Origin: Kamptonema sp. UHCC 0994
GTDB taxonomy: Bacteria; Cyanobacteriota; Cyanobacteriia; Cyanobacteriales; Microcoleaceae
Reading direction: 5' to 3'
Assembly: GCF_029167235.1 (NCBI RefSeq)
Contig: NZ_JARFTR010000156.1
Location: 1 to 64,000, forward strand
DNA length: 64,000 bases
The notes under the pieces: model-generated
What the model saw: the letters and a program-made list of their open reading frames with translations, nothing else
Told to the model about the DNA's origin: nothing
The model's database searches: none
Shown here: positions 56,237 to 62,326 of the stretch, piece after piece
Layout of the letters: the number at the start of each line of letters is the position of its first letter
How positions within the stretch are numbered: the first letter of the stretch is position 1
Translations under genes and position numbers: made by a program

Positions 56237-56459
56237 ATGAGTATTACTTCTCAAAATGAAGTAGAAAGTAGTGGTTTAATAATTAAGAGTTAGGGGGAAT
56301 GATTTACTGGTCACAGATGTAGAGTCCCATCGTCGCTCGCTTATTGGTACATTTGATGTTGCTTTATGTCCGCAATTGTTGCTGCATGGCATAATATCGG
56401 GTAGTGAGTGTGTTTACGTTAGAATACGTCAAGCAGAAGCACTGGAGAATTATCTATGA
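56237..56459 (+). pseudogene. Possible frameshifted small gene upstream of the nuclease
   Basis: An ATG at 56237 opens MSITSQNEVESSGLIIKS and stops at 56291. A second frame is open from 56283 to 56459 and reads like protein (LLVTDVESHRRSLIGTFDVA, then LCPQLLLHGIISGSE); it ends with a TGA overlapping the ATG of the next gene (ATGA). It has no good start of its own, so a one-base-type frameshift in a former gene of about 75 codons fits. I recognise no family. Confidence 0.42.
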
Positions 56460-57133
56460 ACACTAAATTTATACACGATACAGATACATTAGTGTCTAAA
56501 ATTGCTGAGAAGTACCGAAAAGAAGGATATACAGTATTTGTTGAGCCTAAATCTGAAGACATCCCTTTCGATTTAGGCACATATCGCCCTGATTTGATGG
56601 TAAAAAGGAACGAAAATGATGGTTATATAATTGAGTTCAAAGTTAATACTAGGAAAACATCTATAGAAAGATTTATAGAAATTGCCGATATAGTTTCTCA
56701 ACATACAGGCTGGCGTTTCTTGTTGATTACTGGAGAAGATGCTTTACTAAAAGATAATGCAAAGGAAGAAAAGTTATTATCTTGGGAGCAAATTATTCGT
56801 ATAAAATCGCAGGGTGAACGCCTGATTTCATTAGGAGAAACTGAAGGTGCGTTTTTATCCCTTTGGGTGATAATTGAAGCACTCCTCCGTCGGCGTGCTG
56901 AGCAAGTTAATATCCCAATTGAACGATTTCCACCTTTATCTCTAATTAAGCAGATGTATTCGCAAGGAGAAATTTCTATGGAAAATTACGATCGAGCGAT
57001 GCTTCTTCAAAATGTAAGAAACCGATTGGTTCATGGATTTCAAACGCCAGAACTTAATGAGTCTGTATCTCTATTGCTGATGCTGTTAAATGAATTAATC
57101 AGTTTATGGGCACCACAGTTATCCCAGTCCTGA
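56456..57133 (+). CDS. Predicted nuclease: PD-(D/E)XK domain fused to a HEPN-like domain
   Basis: A 225-residue protein. The N-terminal half has the nuclease core RPDLMVKRNENDGYIIEFKV (D46, E60, K62), like the REase_AHJR-type fold. The C-terminal half (about 120-220) is helical and contains RNRLVHGF, where R188 and H193 form the Rx4H motif of HEPN ribonucleases and toxins. Such pairings are known among defence and toxin proteins (family knowledge); its own function is unknown. It starts at ATG 56456, overlapping the preceding broken frame. Confidence 0.72.
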   Translation: MNTKFIHDTDTLVSKIAEKYRKEGYTVFVEPKSEDIPFDLGTYRPDLMVKRNENDGYIIEFKVNTRKTSIERFIEIADIVSQHTGWRFLLITGEDALLKDNAKEEKLLSWEQIIRIKSQGERLISLGETEGAFLSLWVIIEALLRRRAEQVNIPIERFPPLSLIKQMYSQGEISMENYDRAMLLQNVRNRLVHGFQTPELNESVSLLLMLLNELISLWAPQLSQS

Positions 57134-57514
57134 GAGGTTCAACAATCAGTATTTAGACCGGATGATTTTATCTAAGTAGTCGGTAAGCGCGATCGCACCT
57201 CACCCCCGATCGCCTTCCGAATCCCTATCCCCCCACCATCAGATCGCTCCCAAATATATCTTGCCAAAATTCACGACTTATGTATGACTTGACTAACGCC
57301 ACGAACTACGCGAAACTTAACAGACAACTGACGTACTGCTTCCCGATATTAATAACTTTTGTTAAGTTATGACTCGCAACCTCTCAATTAGTCACAATTA
57401 ATCTAAAGGTTTGCGAGTCAGCCAATCTGATTGAAGCGACTTCAGCAGGCATCGCCGCTAGCTTACTGGTGCCGGTGTCTACTCCCACAACTACCTAGCA
57501 ACTAGCCAGGATTT
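57134..57514. other. Intergenic region with direct repeat and hairpin
   Basis: 381 bases. The right direct repeat is at 57189-57214. An imperfect hairpin at about 57371-57420 pairs gactcgcaacct with aggtttgcgagtc (one bulge). The remainder holds the likely promoter of the DUF2997-ycf35 genes. Confidence 0.55.
57189..57214 (+). repeat. Direct repeat, right copy, of the nuclease-HEPN unit
   Basis: HIP1 followed by acctcacccccgatcgcc; matches 56143-56169 apart from one base. Confidence 0.7.
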
Positions 57515-57724
57515 ATGGAAACACTAGAGTTTGTGATTTATCCAGATGGTCGCGTGCAGGAAAAAGTCACTGGCATAGTTGGTGCATCTTGCGCTGAGGT
57601 AACGGCTGCGATCGAAGCCCAGCTTGGCTTAGTCCTCAATCAGGAGTCAACCTCTGAATATTTCGCAGCCCAACTGCATCAGTCAGCGGAAGCTACAGCT
57701 AAAGTAGCTTTGAGCGATTGGTAA
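57515..57724 (+). CDS. DUF2997 protein
   Basis: A 69-residue DUF2997 protein: METLEFVIYPDGRVQEKVTG followed by IVGASCAEVTAAIEAQLG. In cyanobacteria it sits next to Ycf35 (DUF1257) and a ferredoxin, as here, so the three may work together (family context). The function is unknown. Ycf35 starts 38 bp downstream. Confidence 0.85.
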   Translation: METLEFVIYPDGRVQEKVTGIVGASCAEVTAAIEAQLGLVLNQESTSEYFAAQLHQSAEATAKVALSDW

Positions 57725-57762
57725 ATTGTTTTGTTAACTTCTTTAATTACTTGAATATCACC

Positions 57763-58149
57763 ATGTCACACTTTAGCCAAATCAAGACCCAAATCCGCAA
57801 TCTGACCTCATTACAAGCTGCTTTGACCGATCTCGGTATCAACTGGAAAGCAGGCCCTTCTGAAGTACGAGGCTATCGCGGCCTGACTAACACTGCTGAA
57901 ATAGCGATCGAACAAGAAAACGGTTATGACGTTGGATTTAGCTGGAACGGTACTGAGTACGAATTGGTTGCTGATTTGCAGTTTTGGCAGCAAGCTTGGT
58001 CTGTAGACCGTTTCTTAAATAAGGTGACTCAGCGCTACGCTTATCATACTGTTGTGAATGAGAGTGCGAAGCAAGGTTTTCAAGTTGCGGAACAAAAGCA
58101 AAATCAAGATGGTTCAATCCGCTTGGTAGTGCAGCGTTGGTGCGCTTAA
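57763..58149 (+). CDS. ycf35: Ycf35 (DUF1257) protein
   Basis: About 128 residues matching Ycf35, a protein also encoded in red-algal plastids: SHFSQIKTQIRNLTSLQAAL, GYRGLTNTAEIAIEQ, YDVGFSWNGTEYELVADLQF and YAYHTVVNESAKQGF. Function unresolved. ATG 57763 is chosen; the in-frame 57718 would run through the end of DUF2997. Confidence 0.9.
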   Translation: MSHFSQIKTQIRNLTSLQAALTDLGINWKAGPSEVRGYRGLTNTAEIAIEQENGYDVGFSWNGTEYELVADLQFWQQAWSVDRFLNKVTQRYAYHTVVNESAKQGFQVAEQKQNQDGSIRLVVQRWCA

Positions 58150-58290
58150 AAATTTACAGGTTGAAACTTGTTTCAAAAGTGCCAAAATTTGGTAGTCAGG
58201 ACTTTAGTTCTTACTTTTGAGTTTAGTAAGAAAAAATTTTATTCCTGACTACGATCGAGTTTTCGGAGACTTTTGTAAGAGGCCTAATTA

Positions 58291-58310
58291 AAGTCCGCGC
58301 AGGCGGACTT
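58291..58310. repeat. Small perfect hairpin (agtccgcgcaggcggact)
   Basis: An 8-bp stem aagtccgc/gcggactt with loop gcag, 23 bases before the ferredoxin ATG. It is a recurrent type of cyanobacterial hairpin and may influence ferredoxin translation. Confidence 0.65.
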
Positions 58311-58332
58311 ATTATTTCTTGGAACAGGATAA

Positions 58333-58794
58333 ATGTCAGAACTTTCTCCAATACCAATAGACAGTATGAGCGATCGCTCTGGTTTAGAGCCGGAGTTGGG
58401 CGGATTTTTGCGGGATGCGCCTCAGCGTTCGGGTTTAGAACCTGAATTGGGCGGTATGCTGCGACAGAAGGGGGTTTATGTTGATGAAATTACCTGTATT
58501 GGCTGCAAACATTGCGCCCACGTTGCTCGTAATACATTCTATATTGAGCCGGACTATGGGCGATCGCGCGTAGTACGACAGGATGGGGACTCTGAAGAAT
58601 TGATTCAGGAAGCGATCGATACTTGTCCCGTTGATTGCATCCACTGGGTTGATTACACTGAACTTAAGAAATTGGAAAAAGAGCGCCAAGATCAGGTAAT
58701 TCCTGTGGTAGGATTTCCATTGGATCATGCCGTAATTCGAGCGCAAATCCGCCAACGCCAAAAAGCGAGGCGCGATCGCAAACGCACCGATTGA
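58333..58794 (+). CDS. One-cluster [4Fe-4S] ferredoxin-like protein
   Basis: A 153-residue protein. The cluster ligands are C55, C58, C61 (CIGCKHC) and C98 (CPVDC, plus an extra C102). An N-terminal ten-residue motif RSGLEPELGG occurs twice (15-24 and 32-41). The C-terminus is basic (RQRQKARRDRKRTD). It is a cyanobacterial family related to the ferredoxin part of plant DnaJ-ferredoxin proteins (recollection). It is third in the DUF2997-ycf35-ferredoxin set and probably transfers electrons to an unknown partner. Confidence 0.88.
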   Translation: MSELSPIPIDSMSDRSGLEPELGGFLRDAPQRSGLEPELGGMLRQKGVYVDEITCIGCKHCAHVARNTFYIEPDYGRSRVVRQDGDSEELIQEAIDTCPVDCIHWVDYTELKKLEKERQDQVIPVVGFPLDHAVIRAQIRQRQKARRDRKRTD

Positions 58795-59070
58795 AATTGT
58801 CGCTATTTCTCACAAAATAATAGGATGGGCGCTGCTTTTATCTATGATTCGATCGCTAAACAGGACTTAAGCAAAAGTATGCGTAAGTCCTAACTAAAAG
58901 CTGGCTGTGTATATTTTCTTCGTTCTATCCTAGAAGGAGAATCCCGTTGGTATGAGCAAAGCATTCGCGCCTATATCCTATTAATAAATATGCGATAACT
59001 TTAAGCACTAATGCTTTATCCCTACGGATATATTTACACTCAACCCTTCTTCCCTCTTCCTTTAAATTTT
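58795..59070. other. Intergenic region between convergent genes
   Basis: 276 bases. Contains a complete caggactta-type hairpin at 58861-58891; nothing else recognised. Confidence 0.5.
58861..58891. repeat. caggactta-type hairpin, complete short copy
   Basis: Arms aggacttaagca and tgcgtaagtcct enclose aaagta. Longer relatives lie at 62042-62161 and, half-deleted, at 36746-36772. Confidence 0.75.
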
Positions 59071-59385
59071 TTAGCCTTGAATCGGCTTTCCCTCCCGATT
59101 AATAAGGCGACTTTTTGAATCAACAGCCGTCACATCCTCATAAACACCCTCATCCCGCTTCACATACTTGCTAAACCCAGCACTCTTATAATCATTGTTT
59201 GATGTCGGCATTATCAGTCTTGGCGCACTCAGCAAGCGGCGCACAGTCGCGTCTTCTGGAGTATCCCCCGGATCGCATTTAGCTAACTTGCACAGTTCCC
59301 CCCAAGTCGTCACTTGGTGGTTCATACTGTGCCAAACTTCTACCCGTTCGTTATTGATGGGACAAAAATAATCGTAGATAGGCAT
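59071..59385 (-). CDS. Small zinc-ribbon-like protein (FmdB-type start)
   Basis: A 104-residue protein beginning MPIYDYFCPINNERVEVWHS, like FmdB-type zinc ribbons, with a second Cys pair in ELCKLAKCDPGD. The rest (LIMPTSNNDYKSAGFSKYVK) is hydrophilic. A zinc-binding regulatory role is plausible from the Cys spacing; no specific function is known. Confidence 0.65.
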   Translation of the reverse strand: MPIYDYFCPINNERVEVWHSMNHQVTTWGELCKLAKCDPGDTPEDATVRRLLSAPRLIMPTSNNDYKSAGFSKYVKRDEGVYEDVTAVDSKSRLINREGKPIQG

Positions 59386-59914
59386 AAAGACAATCTCGAT
59401 CGCAATGACTCAGATTACTAGCTGTAGACTAAATTTCCCCTATTTTAGCTCAAGTGTGTCCGTTATTGCAAGGGCAAAATTTTAAACTAGGGGTTAGTTT
59501 ACTCCCAATTTGCCCACACATCTAGATTGTAATCCTAATCACACTCGCGATCGCAATCTAAATTCTGCAAACAATAGGGATAAGGATAGCAATATCGTAT
59601 AATTAACACTGGTAGGCTAGCTCTTCCTAAAGGATCGAACCTGGTCTGAAAAATATACCAACTGACAAAGTGATTAGGACGCTCTTAATTGCTGAAACCA
59701 TTGTTTTTATTGCATTCTCCTTCTGCATTCAGCTATATGTCCCCTTGAATCCATTTTGCTTTAAAGTAAGTATAGCCTTATTAAGGGTAAGCTAATGGCA
59801 GTAACAAATACTCTAAAGCCCCTAAAAGATTTACCATAGCTTACTAGCGATACTCAAACGATCGCACTGCCTAACTTTCAGTTTGATTTACCGATTACTA
59901 CCGAGGATTTCTCC
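59386..59914. other. Intergenic region with upstream in-frame ORF start
   Basis: 529 bases, mostly AT-rich spacer. From 59795 an ATG with AAGGG upstream is in the same frame as the next gene but is blocked by TAG at 59837; the 25 following codons are open to ATG 59915. It may be the former N-terminus of that gene. Confidence 0.5.
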
Positions 59915-60490
59915 ATGAGTGATTTCAAAGTTACGCCAGAAGTAGAACTAAGTATAGCTCAAATGTTAGAGCGATACCAGTTAGAAGATGAAGCAATCCT
60001 ACGGCGTTGGGCCAAACTTCACGGTATCAATAACAGCCGAGGTTTTTACTATCCCAGCGAAGTAGATTTAATCGATCATGTTCATCACCATATTTACAAT
60101 TTGGGAATGAGTATAGCTGATTACCAAAATCTTTTAGATCGCCGCCGCAACCATTCTCAACCTACCGCCGAATCAAATAAAACTATTGCTAATCAGGTCG
60201 CTGATGAAGCTTATGATGCTATCGAAATGCTGACCGAACAATACTCGGAAGCAATCGATTTGATGGGTGAAAGAATTGCCGACCATTTCGTAGACGAGCT
60301 AGATTTATCGGTGATGCGACATCTCGCTAAAAAGGTACAAGACCGCCGAAAACTGAACGGTCAAGCTAAACCTAATCGCTTTGTTCAAATCATTAAAGCA
60401 GTGCTGCAACCTAACGGTAATACATTACTTGTACCTAAGCACACAGAGGAAGCTAGTATGGAACTTGAGCACAATCATCGACTCGGCTAA
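59915..60490 (+). CDS. Hypothetical protein, possibly N-terminally shortened
   Basis: A 191-residue soluble, helical protein: VELSIAQMLERYQLEDEAIL, YPSEVDLIDHVHHHIYNLGM and VADEAYDAIEMLTEQYSEAI. No named family recognised. ATG 59915 has GAGGA seven bases upstream. The frame continues upstream for 25 codons to a TAG, behind which another 14 codons begin with a good start at 59795. Confidence 0.7.
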   Translation: MSDFKVTPEVELSIAQMLERYQLEDEAILRRWAKLHGINNSRGFYYPSEVDLIDHVHHHIYNLGMSIADYQNLLDRRRNHSQPTAESNKTIANQVADEAYDAIEMLTEQYSEAIDLMGERIADHFVDELDLSVMRHLAKKVQDRRKLNGQAKPNRFVQIIKAVLQPNGNTLLVPKHTEEASMELEHNHRLG

Positions 60491-60678
60491 GCTGCCCATT
60501 TCTTTCAAGAATTAAATGTTATCTCTAGGAAATATTTTCCAATTTTCCTAGAGAAGTCTCCTTTCTTCACCTAAAATTTATCTCTATAGACTGAGGCAAC
60601 TCTTCCCTAAATCTGCGTTTATAATTAGAGAGAGCCATTTTATCAAATGGTTATTATAGTTTGAAAAAGGTTAAGTAA

Positions 60679-61152
60679 ATGATTAAATCATGGATGGTAA
60701 TTGGAGGCATTGCCTTTTTAGTAGCCTTAGCTAGTAGCTTAATTCGACCTCGTGACATCCAGTGGTTCAACCGCCTACAACGACCCAAATGGTTAGTTTT
60801 TGAAAAAGCAATTCCTATCATCTGGACTGTGATTTTTATTTGTGCTGCGTGGTCAGCAGTTATTATCTGGGAAAGAGATCCGGGAAACTCATCAACTTGG
60901 CTGCGAATGGGTTTATACCTACTTTTAGAGATAGTTACAATGGCTTACACGCCTGTAATGTGTAGATTTCGCAGCCTCAAAGTTGGTACTATTATTGGGG
61001 GAACTGGTGCGATTTTAAGCATTATATTAGTCCTAAGCATCTGGGAAGTTTCGACTCCTGCGGCTTTGCTGCTACTTCCTTATATAGTATGGAGCCCCAT
61101 TGGTACTTATACTACTTGGGAAATGATGAATCTGAATCCCGCAGATGCTTAA
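60679..61152 (+). CDS. TspO/MBR family membrane protein
   Basis: A 157-residue protein with five predicted membrane helices, matching TspO/MBR proteins (RLQRPKWLVFEKAIPIIWTV early, then PYIVWSPIGTYTTWEMM at the end). TspO proteins bind tetrapyrroles and are involved in stress signalling (family knowledge). The ligand here is unknown. It converges with the YiaA/YiaB gene. Confidence 0.83.
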   Translation: MIKSWMVIGGIAFLVALASSLIRPRDIQWFNRLQRPKWLVFEKAIPIIWTVIFICAAWSAVIIWERDPGNSSTWLRMGLYLLLEIVTMAYTPVMCRFRSLKVGTIIGGTGAILSIILVLSIWEVSTPAALLLLPYIVWSPIGTYTTWEMMNLNPADA

Positions 61153-61186
61153 GGAATTGGTAATTGGTAATTGGTAATTGGTAAAT
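61153..61186. repeat. Short tandem repeat (attggta type)
   Basis: Consecutive attggta units separate the two convergent genes. Confidence 0.85.
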
Positions 61187-61191
61187 TGATA

Positions 61192-61473
61192 TTATTTAAG
61201 AGGATGGTGATCGGCGAGAATTTTCTCAACTCTGGCTTCATCAATACGAGCAGTTAATCTTGTAGCTTCGTGGTTGTCTCTAATAGTTTTTGCGAGAGTA
61301 AAAGAAGAGCCAACGGAGAAAGTTAATCCCATCCCCATAAATCCTTTTACCCAATTATCAACTGGTAAATAAATAATGCCAAAAGTAGTTGCGGAAAGGG
61401 CAAGAATAAAAGAAGCCCAACATTGAATAATCCAAGCTGCTGTATCTTTCTGCTTTGCAATTGGTTGTGACAT
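61192..61473 (-). CDS. YiaA/YiaB two-helix membrane protein
   Basis: A 93-residue protein with two membrane helices (IIQCWASFILALSATTFGII and GFMGMGLTFSVGSSFTLAKT) joined by a short PVDNWVK turn, the YiaA/YiaB domain. Function is unknown in bacteria generally. A charged tail (about 70-93) follows. Confidence 0.82.
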   Translation of the reverse strand: MSQPIAKQKDTAAWIIQCWASFILALSATTFGIIYLPVDNWVKGFMGMGLTFSVGSSFTLAKTIRDNHEATRLTARIDEARVEKILADHHPLK

Positions 61474-61903
61474 ATTTCCTCTGGCTATGATTTGCCTGTT
61501 GGCTAATTAACTTATACAATATAAATTGTTAAGTAAAAGCAGTAGGTGGCAAGGACAGTTTGTAAAAGCGAACACTGCGATCGCACTTTTGATTTCTGGA
61601 GGAAAACGCTGAGGATAGGGTTTGAGCTTCACAAAGACAGGAGTAAGAGTAGACAGTTTTGAAACTGGACTAAGGTAAAATAGGGAAAGAAAGAAAAGGC
61701 GATGGGTTTATCTACGATCTACTGCTAGTTTATACAGCCATCACTTATCCAAATCATGCCAATGGAATTTAATAGATTTCACCCTGCTGTAGCAGTATCG
61801 TCAATACATCCTTTTACATCCTTTTAAATACATAGTGTAATTTAAAATGATCCACCATCATAAAAAATGATAAGTAGGTGGACATAAATAAACGCTATAA
61901 ATT

Positions 61904-61976
61904 GTAAGGTGGGCGCTCGCCGCAACCATCTTCTTCTATGAGTTACAGGTTTTTTGCGGCGAGCGCCCACCCTACG
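61904..61976. repeat. 75-bp hairpin repeat, copy 2
   Basis: The arms gtaaggtgggcgctcgccg and cggcgagcgcccaccctacg and the loop element atgagttacag match copy 1 at 31912-31986. Base changes in the arms mostly keep pairing. Confidence 0.9.
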
Positions 61977-62041
61977 TTTAATTATGTCCGACTACTTAAG
62001 TGTTTTAATTTTTAATTTCTAACTTAGTTGGTAGCAGAACA

Positions 62042-62161
62042 CAGGACTTACGCATTGTAATGACAGCATCAGGGTTTGAGATTGCTAAGCCTAACGGGCA
62101 CAGGCTACGCCAACGTTTCACTTGCTTTTGACAGAAAATGGTACAGGATACGTAAGTCCTG
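62042..62161. mobile_element. MITE-like element with caggacttacg ends
   Basis: Terminal inverted repeats caggacttacgca and tacgtaagtcctg (12 of 13 matching) enclose about 94 bases without coding capacity. Related ends occur at 58861-58891 and 36746-36772. Confidence 0.65.
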
Positions 62162-62326
62162 AGAACATTGAATTGTACTCAACCAAAACTCATGAATAAT
62201 CTCTCACTCAGAAACAGGACGCAATCTTTATATATGGAAGAGTCTGTTTTTGTCCGTTCGAGCCTCTTTGGTTATAATTGGCTATTATCATTGACTGACA
62301 GGTGGCATATTTAAAACAAAAAACCT

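Larger units (their letters stand above)
61474..62326. other. Long intergenic region with two palindromic elements
   Basis: 853 bases without a convincing gene. It holds copy 2 of the 75-bp hairpin (61904-61976) and a 120-bp inverted-repeat element (62042-62161). The remaining sequence includes a HIP1 site near 61578. Confidence 0.6.
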
